DNA from: Microbacterium sp. Bi121
Lineage (GTDB): Bacteria > Actinomycetota > Actinomycetes > Actinomycetales > Microbacteriaceae
Assembly: GCF_918698005.1 (NCBI RefSeq)
Contig: NZ_CAKKLJ010000008.1
Coordinates: 47,417-111,416 of the forward strand
Direction of reading: 5' to 3'
Length of the DNA stretch: 64,000 bases
The notes below the pieces were generated by a model. It had not been told where the DNA came from. It did not search any database and was given only the letters and a program-made list of their open reading frames with translations. A program made the position numbers and the translations under genes. This document shows, piece by piece, positions 52,175 to 61,277 of this stretch (positions are counted from its first letter, which is position 1; each line of letters opens with the position of its first letter).

Positions 52175-53272
52175 TCACTCGCTGAGGTAGGACGTGACGG
52201 TCACCTTGCCGTCGATGATGTCCTGCTGGAGCTGCGTGACCTCGTCCTGCAGGCCGGAGTCGACCTTGTCGGCGAAGTTGTGCAGGTCGGCGATGCCCAC
52301 GCCGTCGTTCTCGAGCGTGCCGATGTAGGCCTCGGCGTCGAACTCGTCCTTGCCGCTGGCGAGGACCGCCTGGTAGGTCGACAGGTCCATCGCCTTGAGG
52401 ACCGAGGTGAGGACGACGTCAGCCGTGCTCGGGTCGGTCACGAACAGGTCTGCGTCAGCGCCGATGAGGGCGATGTCCTTGCCGGACTCCTTGATCGCCT
52501 GCTGCGCCGACTGGTAGATCGGCCCGCCGACGGGGAGGATGACGTCGACGCCCTGGTCGAGGATGTTCACGGCGACCTGCTTGGCGTCCTGGTTGGCCTC
52601 GAAGCCACCCGTGAACGAGCCGGTCTTGCCGTCCCAGCCGACGACCTGGACGTCGGCGTCCTTGACCTCGTTGTAGTGGTTCACGCCCTGGAGGAAGCCG
52701 TCCATGAAGATCGTGACGGTCGGGAACTCCATGCCGCCGAAGGTGCCGACCTTGCCGGTCTTCGAGTAGCCCGCGGACAGGTAGCCCGCGAGGAACGCCG
52801 CCTGGGCGGTGTCGTACAGCAGCGGCTTGACGTTCTCGGCGTCCTTCTTGCCGTCGAAGTCGTTGTCGGCCGCGTCGTCGACGAGGATGAAGTCGACGTC
52901 GGGGTTGGCCGTGGCTGCCTCGACGGTGGCGGCCGAGAGAGCGAAGCCGACGGCGACGATCGCGTTGCAGCCCTCGCCGACGAGGTTGGTCACGTTCGGG
53001 CCGTACTCGGTCTCGGCGTTGGACTGCACGTCCTTGAGCTCGACACCGAGCTCGTCTGCGGCCTTCTGCGCGCCCTCGAACGAGAGCTGGTTGAACGACT
53101 TGTCGTCGAATCCGCCCATATCGGAGACGATGCAGGGCAGGAAGTCGAGCTTCTCGCCGCCGGCGTTGCCGCCGTCGTTCTCCTCGGGAGCGGCCCCACA
53201 GCCTGCGAGTGCGACGGCGACGCCGGTCGCCACGAGCGCGGCGAGAGCGCGCTTTCGGGTGGAAATGGTCAC
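52175..53272 (-). CDS. BMP-family nucleoside-binding lipoprotein
   Basis: Extracytoplasmic substrate-binding lipoprotein for nucleosides. The signal peptide ends in the lipobox VALAGC, with Cys25 lipidated. A low-complexity linker (EENDGGNAGGEK) leads to the BMP domain: DMGGFDDKSFNQLSFEG, IVAVGFALS and VDVILPVGGPIYQSA are characteristic. The start is the GTG at 53272 with GGAGG 5 bases upstream; a start 12 bases earlier would cover this site. First gene of the operon. Confidence 0.92.
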   Translation of the reverse strand: MTISTRKRALAALVATGVAVALAGCGAAPEENDGGNAGGEKLDFLPCIVSDMGGFDDKSFNQLSFEGAQKAADELGVELKDVQSNAETEYGPNVTNLVGEGCNAIVAVGFALSAATVEAATANPDVDFILVDDAADNDFDGKKDAENVKPLLYDTAQAAFLAGYLSAGYSKTGKVGTFGGMEFPTVTIFMDGFLQGVNHYNEVKDADVQVVGWDGKTGSFTGGFEANQDAKQVAVNILDQGVDVILPVGGPIYQSAQQAIKESGKDIALIGADADLFVTDPSTADVVLTSVLKAMDLSTYQAVLASGKDEFDAEAYIGTLENDGVGIADLHNFADKVDSGLQDEVTQLQQDIIDGKVTVTSYLSE

Positions 53273-53316
53273 GTAAGCCTCCACGACTACTGGCCTGCGC
53301 CGATCGCAGGGTCCGT

Positions 53317-53333
53317 CTGGATAAATTACCCAG
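53317..53333. promoter_or_regulatory. Operator-like palindrome upstream of the nucleoside operon
   Basis: CTGGATAA a TTACCCAG, matching at 7 of 8 positions in each arm, centred about 50 bases upstream of the lipoprotein start in an AT-rich pocket. A repressor site is plausible. Confidence 0.4.
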
Positions 53334-53401
53334 TATTACGGCGAACGCAGTGGTCGAGACGGTTAATGGTTATGAACTCGCAATAGACCCGGTCGGGGCT
53401 G

Positions 53402-54514
53402 CTACAGAACGTCGCCTCGACCGGTCAGCTTGAGCGATTCCACGACGCCCTTCACGCGCTGTGCGTGCTCGGCCGTGGTGACGAGCAGCGCATCCTCGGT
53501 GTCGACGACGACGATGTCCTGGACGCCGATCAGGCTGATGACCCGGGAGGTCTGACTGACCAGGATCCCGGTGGCGGCATCCGACAGCACGCGCGCCTTC
53601 GGACCGAGCACGGCGAGGTCGTTCTTGCGGCCGCCGGAGATGAGCTTGGTCAGTGAGGCGAAGTCCCCCACGTCGTCCCAGTCGAAGTGCCCGGGGATGA
53701 CGGCCAGGCGCCCCTTGTCCGCCGCCGGCTCGGCGACGGCGTAGTCGATCGCGATCTTCTTCAGCCGCGGCCAGACCCGGTCGACGACCGGCCCTCGGCG
53801 CTCGCGGTCGTCCCACGCCTCTGCGAGTTCGAGCAGACCCGCATGCAGCTCCGGCTCGTTCGCCGCGAGCTCGTCGAGGAGCACGCTGGCCCTGGAGATG
53901 AACATGCCGGCGTTCCAGAGGAACGAACGGTCGGCGTAGTACTCCTTGGCGGTTTCGAGATCGGGCTTCTCGACGAAGCGCTGCACGGTCGCCGCCTCGG
54001 GCGCTCCGTCGACCACGATCTCTTCGCCCTTCTGGATGTATCCGAATCCGACCGAGGGCTCCGACGGCTGGATGCCGATCGTGCAGATGTAACCGGCGCG
54101 CGCGACGGCGACGGCCTGCTGCACGGCGAACTCGAACGTGCGGGTGCCGCGGATGACGTGATCGGCGGCGAACGAGCCGATGATGACGTCGGGGTCGCGC
54201 CGATGCAGGATCGCGGCGGCGAGGCCGATGGCAGCCGCCGACTCGCGCGGCTCCGACTCGAGGAAGACGTTCATGTCGGGGATGCCGGGGAGCTCGGCCT
54301 CCACGGCGGCGCGGTGGGCGCGACCGGTGACGACGGAGATGCGGTCGGGGCCGGTCATGGGCTCGAGGCGGTCCCACGTGTCGCGGAGCAGGGAGTTGCC
54401 GGAGCCGGTCAGGTCGTGCAGGAACTTCGGCGCGTCCGCCCGAGAGAGCGGCCACAGCCGACTGCCGATACCGCCGGCGGGGATCACTGCATAGAAGTCG
54501 TCGAACGGCGCCAT
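53402..54514 (-). CDS. manC: Mannose-1-phosphate guanylyltransferase
   Basis: Makes GDP-mannose from mannose 1-phosphate and GTP. The 370-residue protein starts AVIPAGGIGSRLWPLSRADAPKF, the pyrophosphorylase signature. It also has GSFAADHVI, a type II motif FVEKPDLETA and DWDDVGDFASL. It lacks the C-terminal isomerase domain of some ManC proteins. TAGGTT (54521-54526, minus) lies 6 bases before the ATG, so it is probably leaderless. It is divergent from sdhC. Confidence 0.93.
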   Translation of the reverse strand: MAPFDDFYAVIPAGGIGSRLWPLSRADAPKFLHDLTGSGNSLLRDTWDRLEPMTGPDRISVVTGRAHRAAVEAELPGIPDMNVFLESEPRESAAAIGLAAAILHRRDPDVIIGSFAADHVIRGTRTFEFAVQQAVAVARAGYICTIGIQPSEPSVGFGYIQKGEEIVVDGAPEAATVQRFVEKPDLETAKEYYADRSFLWNAGMFISRASVLLDELAANEPELHAGLLELAEAWDDRERRGPVVDRVWPRLKKIAIDYAVAEPAADKGRLAVIPGHFDWDDVGDFASLTKLISGGRKNDLAVLGPKARVLSDAATGILVSQTSRVISLIGVQDIVVVDTEDALLVTTAEHAQRVKGVVESLKLTGRGDVL

Positions 54515-54520
54515 GGATCT

Positions 54521-54526
54521 AACCTA
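54521..54526 (-). promoter_or_regulatory. Candidate -10 box of manC (leaderless)
   Basis: TAGGTT on the minus strand, 6 bases before the manC ATG. Confidence 0.5.
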
Positions 54527-54627
54527 TCCGCCGGGGCTGCGGCGCATCGGCGGATTCTCTTGGCTGTTCAGCACGATAGCCAGGCCGAATCGTGACGATG
54601 CATGATGGCAATGATGAGGCCGGGCCT

Positions 54628-54671
54628 TAGGGTCGCCTTCGTCGCACCCAGCGTTCTGACAGGAATAGGAT
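54628..54671 (+). promoter_or_regulatory. Candidate promoter region of sdhCDAB
   Basis: Two -10-like boxes, TAGGGT (54628-54633) and TAGGAT (54666-54671), precede sdhC. The second would give a leader of about 70 bases ending in a GGGAGG ribosome-binding site. The rest of the 233-base manC-sdhC gap shows no gene. Confidence 0.4.
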
Positions 54672-54747
54672 GGGTCCCGATCGGGCATGCCCTGCGGTCG
54701 GTTCGGACCCAGTGCTCCCGGCCTCGCATCGATCAGGGAGGACGACC

Positions 54748-55182
54748 GTGTCCGCAGGCACTCGCTTGACACCGTCGATTTCGGAAACCACGTCCAAGAC
54801 CCCGCGCGGCACTCTGTACCGCGGCCGTGAGGGCATGTGGTCGTGGGTGCTTCACCGCATCACCGGAGTCGCCATCTTCTTCTTCCTTCTGGTGCACGTG
54901 CTCGACACGGCACTCATCCGGGTCTCCCCCGAGGCGTACAACGCGGTGATCGGCACCTACAAGAACCCGATCATGGCCCTCGGCGAGGTCGTGCTCGTCG
55001 CGGCGATCGTGTTCCACGCGATGAACGGACTCCGCATCATCCTCGTCGACTTCTGGTCGAAGGGCGCTCGCTTCCAGCGTCAGCTGTTCTGGGGCGTCCT
55101 GGCCGTGTGGCTCGTCCTCATGGCCGGATTCACCTCGCGTCATCTTGCTCTGGCGTTCGCCGGATTCGGAGGGGGTCACTGA
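54748..55182 (+). CDS. sdhC: Succinate dehydrogenase cytochrome b556 subunit
   Basis: A 144-residue membrane anchor of complex II. It contains GTLYRGREGMWSWVLHRITG, with the Ser and His used for quinone/haem binding, three membrane spans, and the haem-ligand candidate His in FHAMNGLRIILVDF. The GTG start has GGGAGG upstream. One-base overlap with sdhD (TGATG). Confidence 0.92.
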   Translation: MSAGTRLTPSISETTSKTPRGTLYRGREGMWSWVLHRITGVAIFFFLLVHVLDTALIRVSPEAYNAVIGTYKNPIMALGEVVLVAAIVFHAMNGLRIILVDFWSKGARFQRQLFWGVLAVWLVLMAGFTSRHLALAFAGFGGGH

Positions 55183-55616
55183 TGTCCGCCCAGACCGTCG
55201 CCGCACCGGCCCGCCGCCGCAGCGGCATCAACCTCGAGAAGTGGGGCTGGGTGTTCATGCGAGCATCCGGCGTCGTGCTGATCGTCCTCATCTTCGGCCA
55301 CCTGTTCGTGAACCTGATGGTCGGTGAGGGCATCCACGCCCTCGATTTCGCCTTCATCGCAGGAAAGTTCGCCACACCGTTCTGGCAGTGGTGGGACGTG
55401 CTCATGCTCTGGCTCGCCTTCATCCACGGCGGCAACGGCATGCGCACGATCGTCAACGACTACGTCACCAACGAGAAGGTGCGCAAGGCCCTCGTCTGGG
55501 CGATCGGTCTGGCCGCAGGGCTGCTGATCATCCTCGGCACCCTGGTCGTCTTCACGTTCGACCCGTGCCTGGGCGACCCGTCGACCGCCGAGCTTGTGAA
55601 GCTGTGCGCGGCCTGA
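55182..55616 (+). CDS. sdhD: Succinate dehydrogenase membrane anchor subunit
   Basis: A 144-residue, three-span protein with a haem/quinone-site His in IFGHLFVNLM and HGGNGMRTIVNDYV. The start ATG overlaps the sdhC stop. The C-terminus carries two Cys (DPCLGDPS, LVKLCAA). Confidence 0.9.
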   Translation: MSAQTVAAPARRRSGINLEKWGWVFMRASGVVLIVLIFGHLFVNLMVGEGIHALDFAFIAGKFATPFWQWWDVLMLWLAFIHGGNGMRTIVNDYVTNEKVRKALVWAIGLAAGLLIILGTLVVFTFDPCLGDPSTAELVKLCAA

Positions 55617-55652
55617 CGCCCGCCACGTGGACTGAGAAGAGAGCAACGAGAA

Positions 55653-57458
55653 GTGACTACTGAGACTCAGGATTCCGTCGTTCGCGACGGTGTGCACTAC
55701 CACCAGTTCGACGTCGTGATCGTCGGCGCCGGCGGCGCAGGAATGCGGGCGGCCATCGAGGCCGGCCCCGGTGCGAAGACCGCGGTGATCTCCAAGCTCT
55801 ACCCGACGCGCTCGCACACCGGTGCGGCGCAGGGCGGCATGGCTGCGGCACTCGCGAACGTCGAGGAGGACAGCTGGGAGTGGCACACCTTCGACACCGT
55901 CAAGGGCGGCGACTACCTGGTCGACCAGGACGCGGCTGAGATCCTGGCCAAGGAGGCCATCGACGCCGTCATCGATCTCGAGAACATGGGCCTGCCGTTC
56001 AACCGCACGCCAGAGGGCAAGATCGATCAGCGTCGCTTCGGCGGCCACACGGCCGAGCACGGCAAGACCCCCGTCCGCCGCGCCTGCTACGCCGCCGACC
56101 GCACTGGCCACATGATCCTGCAGACGCTGTTCCAGAACTGCGTCAAGCTCGGCATCAACTTCTTCAACGAGTTCTACGTGCTCGACCTGATCACGGTGAA
56201 GGACGACGCGGGCAAGATCCAGGTCGCCGGCGTCGTCGCCTACGAGCTGGCCTCCGGCGAACTGCATGTCTTCCAGTCCAAGGCCGTGGTCTTCGCGACC
56301 GGCGGCTTCGGGAAGATCTACAAGACCACTTCGAACGCGCACACCCTCACCGGTGACGGGGTCGGCATCATCTGGCGCAAGAACCTGCCGCTGGAGGACA
56401 TGGAGTTCTTCCAGTTCCATCCGACTGGTCTCGCCGGCCTCGGCATCCTACTCACAGAGGGTGCCCGCGGTGAGGGCGCGATCCTGCGCAACGAGTCCGG
56501 TGAACGCTTCATGGAGCGCTACGCCCCCACGATCAAGGACCTCGCCCCTCGCGATATCGTCGCGCGCTCCATGGTGCAGGAAGTCCTCGACGGGCGCGGC
56601 GCGGGTCCGCACAAGGACTACGTGTACCTCGACTGCACGCACCTCGGTGCCGAAGTCCTCGAGACCAAGCTCCCCGACATCACCGAGTTCGCACGCACGT
56701 ACCTGGGCGTCGACCCTGTGACCGACCCCGTCCCCGTCATGCCGACGGCGCACTACGCCATGGGCGGCATCCCGACGAACAACAACGCCGAGGTGCTCGC
56801 CGACAACGACACCGTCGTTCCCGGCCTGTACGCGGCCGGCGAGTGCGCCTGCGTCTCGGTGCACGGCTCCAACCGCCTCGGCACCAACTCGCTGCTCGAC
56901 ATCAACGTCTTCGGCAAGCGCGCCGGCAACAACGCCGTCGCATACGCCAAGACGGCCGAGTTCGTACCGCTGCCAGAGAACCCCGCTGCATTCGTGAAGG
57001 GCCTGCTCGAGGACATGCGCAGCAGCAACGGCACCGAGCGCGTCGCGGTGCTGCGCAAGAAGCTGCAGGACGAGATGGACCGCGGGGCCCAGGTCTTCCG
57101 CACCCATGAGTCGCTCGAGCACGTCCTCGACGTCATCAAGGAGCTGCGCGAACGCTACAAGAACGTCTACATCGACGACAAGGGGCACCGCTTCAACACC
57201 GACCTCCTCGAGGCCGTCGAGCTCGGGTTCCTGCTCGACATCGCCGAAGTCGTCGTCTACGCGGCGCAGAACCGCGAGGAGAGCCGCGGCGGCCACATGC
57301 GCGACGACTTCCCCAAGCGCGACGACGAGAACTGGATGAAGCACACCATGGCGTACCTGACGGGCGACCCGCACTCGTCGACCCCCGCCGATCACATCAG
57401 ACTCGACTCGAAGCCGGTCGTCCAGACCCGCTACCAGCCGATGGAGAGGAAGTACTGA
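55653..57458 (+). CDS. sdhA: Succinate dehydrogenase flavoprotein subunit
   Basis: Oxidises succinate to fumarate. The 601-residue protein has the FAD motif [17 protein letters not shown] and the flavin-linking His55 in [13 protein letters not shown]. The active-site segment is [22 protein letters not shown], with [21 protein letters not shown] later. GTG start. It lies 36 bases after sdhD and 2 bases before sdhB. Confidence 0.96.
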   Translation: MTTETQDSVVRDGVHYHQFDVVIVGAGGAGMRAAIEAGPGAKTAVISKLYPTRSHTGAAQGGMAAALANVEEDSWEWHTFDTVKGGDYLVDQDAAEILAKEAIDAVIDLENMGLPFNRTPEGKIDQRRFGGHTAEHGKTPVRRACYAADRTGHMILQTLFQNCVKLGINFFNEFYVLDLITVKDDAGKIQVAGVVAYELASGELHVFQSKAVVFATGGFGKIYKTTSNAHTLTGDGVGIIWRKNLPLEDMEFFQFHPTGLAGLGILLTEGARGEGAILRNESGERFMERYAPTIKDLAPRDIVARSMVQEVLDGRGAGPHKDYVYLDCTHLGAEVLETKLPDITEFARTYLGVDPVTDPVPVMPTAHYAMGGIPTNNNAEVLADNDTVVPGLYAAGECACVSVHGSNRLGTNSLLDINVFGKRAGNNAVAYAKTAEFVPLPENPAAFVKGLLEDMRSSNGTERVAVLRKKLQDEMDRGAQVFRTHESLEHVLDVIKELRERYKNVYIDDKGHRFNTDLLEAVELGFLLDIAEVVVYAAQNREESRGGHMRDDFPKRDDENWMKHTMAYLTGDPHSSTPADHIRLDSKPVVQTRYQPMERKY

Positions 57459-57460
57459 GC

Positions 57461-58222
57461 ATGTCGAACGCCGTCGCAGAGGCCCCCGCGGCCGCAGACC
57501 CGGCCATCCAGTCCTTCCTGGTCACGTTCATCATCCGCCGGTTCGATCCTGAACAGGATGCCGAGCCGCGCTGGGTGGACTACGACGTCGAACTGTTCTC
57601 GACCGACCGCGTCCTGGACGCGCTGCACAAGATCAAGTGGGAGGTCGACGGCTCGCTGTCGTTCCGCCGCTCGTGTGCGCACGGCATCTGCGGATCCGAC
57701 GCGATGCGCATCAACGGACGCAACCGCCTCGCCTGCAAGACGCTGATCAAGGACCTCGACATCTCGAAGCCGATCTACGTCGAGGCGATCAAGGGTCTGC
57801 CGCTCGAGAAGGACCTGATCGTCGACATGGAGCCGTTCTTCGCCTCCTACCGCGAGGTCCAGCCGTTCCTCGTCGCGAGCAGTGTCCCCGAGAAGGGCAA
57901 GGAGCGCGTCCAGTCGATCGCCGACCGTGCGATCTTCGACGACACCACCAAGTGCATCCTGTGCGCCGCGTGCACCTCGTCGTGCCCGGTGTTCTGGACC
58001 GACGGCCAGTACTTCGGTCCTGCCGCGATCGTCAACGCGCACCGTTTCATCTTCGACTCGCGCGACGACAACGCCGAGGTCCGTCTGGACATCCTCAACG
58101 ACAAGGAGGGCGTGTGGCGCTGCCGTACGACCTTCAACTGCTCCGAGGCATGCCCGCGTGGCATCGAGGTGACCAAGGCGATCGCCGAGGTCAAGCAGGC
58201 GGTTCTGCGCGGACGCCCGTAG
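57461..58222 (+). CDS. sdhB: Succinate dehydrogenase iron-sulfur subunit
   Basis: A 253-residue subunit that passes electrons to the quinone. The [2Fe-2S] site is SCAHGICGSDAM with a later Cys in RLACKTL. The [4Fe-4S] and [3Fe-4S] ligands lie in CILCAACTSSCPV and CSEACPRGIEV. Last sdh gene. Confidence 0.96.
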   Translation: MSNAVAEAPAAADPAIQSFLVTFIIRRFDPEQDAEPRWVDYDVELFSTDRVLDALHKIKWEVDGSLSFRRSCAHGICGSDAMRINGRNRLACKTLIKDLDISKPIYVEAIKGLPLEKDLIVDMEPFFASYREVQPFLVASSVPEKGKERVQSIADRAIFDDTTKCILCAACTSSCPVFWTDGQYFGPAAIVNAHRFIFDSRDDNAEVRLDILNDKEGVWRCRTTFNCSEACPRGIEVTKAIAEVKQAVLRGRP

Positions 58223-58232
58223 GAGGATCCCC

Positions 58233-59357
58233 GTGCCGTTGCGCGAGCGCCTGGAAGGGCCGCTCGAGCGTGCGGCTGAGCTGAAGGATCGAACGCTCGC
58301 CGCGTTCCCTGTGCGCGTATGGCGTGGTTTTCTGCGCGGGAACGGATTCCTGCTGTCCGCGGGCATGAGCTACTACGTCCTGTTCTCGCTGTTCGCGGTC
58401 ATCTACGTCAGCTTCGCCGGCGTCGGTCTGTGGATGGGCGCGAGTCCGCGGGCGATCGACATGCTCATCGACCTGGCGAACAGCTACCTCCCCGGCCTCA
58501 TCGGCGACCCCGGCCTCTTCGAGCGCGCCGACGTCGTCGACATCGCGCAGCGGAGCACAGGCCTGCTGACCATCACCGGTGCGGTCGCGGTCGGATTCGC
58601 GGCGTGGACGGCCATCTCGGCCGTGACGTTCACCCGCCGAGCGATCCGAGACATCTTCGGTCTGCCGTTCGACACGCGCTCGTATTGGCTGCTCAAGCTG
58701 CGCGACCTGTTCGCCGGCATCCTGTTCGGTCTCGCGCTGCTGCTGGGCGCCGCGCTCAGCGTCCTGAGCATCTGGGCGCTGGAGTCGATCTTCGAGCTCT
58801 TCGGCTGGCCGGAGGACTCGTGGGTACTCTCGGGTGCCGGGCGTGCGCTCTGGATGGCGAGCGCGTTCGTCGTGGATGCCGGCGCCCTGGCGGCCCTGGT
58901 ACGGTTCCTGGTCGGAGCGGACCTGCGATGGCGCTTCATCTGGCCCGCGTCGCTGCTCGGCGGCGGCGCGATGGTGGTTCTTCAGCTGGCCGCCGGTCTG
59001 CTGCTGACTCGCGTGCCGACGAACCCGCTGCTCGCCTCGTTCGCGGTGATCATCGGACTGCTGCTGTGGTGCCGCCTGCTGGCGAGCGTCGTACTCGTCG
59101 CGGCATCCTGGATCGCCGTCACCGCCGCCGACCACGACCATCCGCTGGAACTCGAGGACGAGCAGGCCGCTCGCCTCGCCGAGCAGGAGGCACTGGTCCT
59201 CGCCGCACGTGTGCAGCTGCGCCGGGCACGGGACGCGTACGATGAGGCGCCCTGGTATCGCCGCTGGTTCGCGTCCCGTGGGGTGCGGAGAGCCGAGGAC
59301 ACCCTCGCGATCGCGATCGAGGGAGCAGAGGCCGAGGATGTCACCGGCCCTCGTTAG
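58233..59357 (+). CDS. YihY/BrkB family membrane protein
   Basis: A 374-residue membrane protein of unknown function with about six spans (residues 45-300). It carries the family segments NGFLLSAGMSYYVLFSLFAVIYV and FTRRAIRDIFGLP. A cytoplasmic Arg/Glu/Ala-rich tail follows. GTG start with AGGAGG at good spacing, 10 bases after sdhB, so it is probably read through from the sdh operon. Confidence 0.85.
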   Translation: MPLRERLEGPLERAAELKDRTLAAFPVRVWRGFLRGNGFLLSAGMSYYVLFSLFAVIYVSFAGVGLWMGASPRAIDMLIDLANSYLPGLIGDPGLFERADVVDIAQRSTGLLTITGAVAVGFAAWTAISAVTFTRRAIRDIFGLPFDTRSYWLLKLRDLFAGILFGLALLLGAALSVLSIWALESIFELFGWPEDSWVLSGAGRALWMASAFVVDAGALAALVRFLVGADLRWRFIWPASLLGGGAMVVLQLAAGLLLTRVPTNPLLASFAVIIGLLLWCRLLASVVLVAASWIAVTAADHDHPLELEDEQAARLAEQEALVLAARVQLRRARDAYDEAPWYRRWFASRGVRRAEDTLAIAIEGAEAEDVTGPR

Positions 59358-59360
59358 GCT
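59355..59360 (+). promoter_or_regulatory. Candidate -10 box of the exonuclease gene (leaderless)
   Basis: TAGGCT, 6 bases before the ATG at 59367. It overlaps the stop codon of the YihY gene. Confidence 0.5.
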
Positions 59361-59366
59361 GATCAC

Positions 59367-60206
59367 ATGCCTCACCTGCGTATCGCCTCGGTCAATGTCA
59401 ACGGGATCAGGGCGGCAGCCCGCAACGGGATGAGCGGATGGCTGGATGCCGCCGACGTCGACATCCTGACGCTGCAGGAGGTCCGCGGGCAGGATGAGCA
59501 TCTCGAGGCCGCGCTGCCCGGCTGGTCGATCATCCACGACGAGGCGACGGCCAAGGGCCGCGCCGGCGTCGCGATCGCCAGCCGCACGCCCGCGCTCGCG
59601 TCGCGGACGACGTTCGGTGCCGAGGACTTCGACTCGAAGGGCCGCTGGATCGAGGGTGATTTCCTGATCGGCGACCGTCCTCTCACCGTGGTGAGCGCCT
59701 ACGTGCACAGCGGAGAGGCCGACACTCCGAAGCAGGAGGAGAAGTGGAAGTTCCTCGATGCCTTCGGGCAGCGCCTCGTCGAGCTCAGCCAGAACGAAGC
59801 GCTGGCTCTGGTCACAGGCGATCTGAACGTCGGCCACCGCGAGCTCGACATCAAGAACTGGCGCGGCAATCGCAAGAAGGCCGGGTTCCTCCCCCGCGAG
59901 CGGGCGTACTTCGATCGATTCCTCGGGGATGCCGGCGCCGAGGTGACCGGCGTCGACGGCACCGTGGGCACCGGACTCGGGTGGATCGACATCGGCCGTC
60001 GATTCCACGGCGAGGTCGAGGGGCCGTACACGTGGTGGTCCATGCGCGGCCAGGCGTTCGACAACGACTCCGGCTGGCGCATCGACTACCACCTGGCCAC
60101 CCCGGCCCTCGCCGACCGGGCGCGGGACTACCGAGTGGCGCGCGCAGCGACCTACGGCGAGCGGTGGAGCGATCACGCGCCCGTGATCGTCGACTACTCC
60201 TACTGA
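59367..60206 (+). CDS. xth: Exonuclease III family AP endonuclease
   Basis: DNA repair enzyme of the exonuclease III/APE family, 279 residues. Catalytic motifs are ASVNVNGIRAA, LQEVRGQDEH (metal-binding Glu), TGDLNVGHRELD, GWRIDYHLATP and WSDHAPVIVDY (terminal His). All are intact. Confidence 0.95.
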   Translation: MPHLRIASVNVNGIRAAARNGMSGWLDAADVDILTLQEVRGQDEHLEAALPGWSIIHDEATAKGRAGVAIASRTPALASRTTFGAEDFDSKGRWIEGDFLIGDRPLTVVSAYVHSGEADTPKQEEKWKFLDAFGQRLVELSQNEALALVTGDLNVGHRELDIKNWRGNRKKAGFLPRERAYFDRFLGDAGAEVTGVDGTVGTGLGWIDIGRRFHGEVEGPYTWWSMRGQAFDNDSGWRIDYHLATPALADRARDYRVARAATYGERWSDHAPVIVDYSY

Positions 60207-60228
60207 CGAGGCGTCCCGCGCCGCCCCA

Positions 60229-60234
60229 TAGGAT
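60229..60234 (+). promoter_or_regulatory. Candidate -10 box of trpS (leaderless)
   Basis: TAGGAT, 6 bases before the trpS GTG. Confidence 0.5.
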
Positions 60235-60240
60235 TGACGG

Positions 60241-61245
60241 GTGACCAAACCTCGCCTTTACTCTGGAATGCAGCCATCAGCCGATTCGCTTCAGATCGGC
60301 AACTACATCGGCGCGCTCCTGCAGTGGCGTGATCTGCAGACGTCGTACGACGCCTACTTCTCGGTCGTCGATCTGCACGCCCTGACCGTCGCCCAGGACC
60401 CCAAGGAACTCCGCGAGAAGACGCGTCGCACGGCGGCCCAGTACATCGCCGCCGGCATCGAGCCCTCGCAGTCGACTCTGTACGTGCAGTCGCACGTGCG
60501 GGCGCATGCCGAGCTCGCCTGGATCCTCTCCACGATCACCGGTTTCGGCGAGGCGGGGCGCATGACGCAGTTCAAGGACAAGTCGGCACGCTACGGACAG
60601 GACGCCACCAGCGTCGGCCTCTTCACCTACCCGGTGCTGATGGCCGCGGACATCCTGCTGTACCAGACCGATGTCGTTCCCGTCGGCGACGACCAGAAGC
60701 AGCACGTCGAACTCACGCGCGATCTCGCCGAGCGGTTCAACTCGCGCTTCGGCGAGACGTTCGTCGTGCCGATGCCTGTGATCCAGAAGGACACCGCGCG
60801 GATCTACGACCTGCAGAACCCGACCTCGAAGATGTCCAAATCGGCAGAGAGCGACGCCGGTGTGCTGTGGATGCTGGATGATCCGGCCAAGTCCGCGAAG
60901 AAGATCATGCGCGCCGTCACCGACAACGAGGGATCCGTGCGCTTCGATCGGGAGAACAAGCCGGGTGTCTCGAATCTGCTGACGATCTACGCGGCGCTCA
61001 GCGGGCGCCAGGTCGCGTCGATCGAGGACGAATACGCCGGTCGCGGCTACGGCGACTTCAAGAAGGGCCTCGCCGAGGTCGTGGTCTCGGAGTTCGAGCC
61101 GGTGCGCAACCGTGCCCTCGAGCTGCTCGACGACCCGGCAGAGCTCGACCGGATCCTCGCCGCCAATGCCGCCCGCGCTGATGCCGTCGCCGATGCGACG
61201 CTCGCGGACGTGTACGACAAGGTCGGACTGCTGCGCCGAGTGTGA
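60241..61245 (+). CDS. trpS: Tryptophanyl-tRNA synthetase
   Basis: A 334-residue class I synthetase. The HIGH-type motif reads SLQIGNYIGAL and the KMSKS motif is SKMSKSAES. DLHALTV and DILLYQTDVVPVGDDQKQHVEL are family segments. GTG start, probably leaderless. Confidence 0.96.
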   Translation: MTKPRLYSGMQPSADSLQIGNYIGALLQWRDLQTSYDAYFSVVDLHALTVAQDPKELREKTRRTAAQYIAAGIEPSQSTLYVQSHVRAHAELAWILSTITGFGEAGRMTQFKDKSARYGQDATSVGLFTYPVLMAADILLYQTDVVPVGDDQKQHVELTRDLAERFNSRFGETFVVPMPVIQKDTARIYDLQNPTSKMSKSAESDAGVLWMLDDPAKSAKKIMRAVTDNEGSVRFDRENKPGVSNLLTIYAALSGRQVASIEDEYAGRGYGDFKKGLAEVVVSEFEPVRNRALELLDDPAELDRILAANAARADAVADATLADVYDKVGLLRRV

Positions 61246-61265
61246 GGCCGTACGGTCGCGCATCC

Positions 61266-61271
61266 TAGGAT
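61266..61271 (+). promoter_or_regulatory. Candidate -10 box of the following membrane protein gene (leaderless)
   Basis: TAGGAT, 6 bases before the GTG at 61278. Confidence 0.45.
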
Positions 61272-61277
61272 GGGTGC

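Noticed and set aside
50762..53386. An 874-codon open frame on the plus strand, the longest in the window
   Set aside because: It lies antisense to the nucleoside ATPase and binding-protein genes, has no recognisable domain and is rich in residues typical of GC-rich shadow frames.
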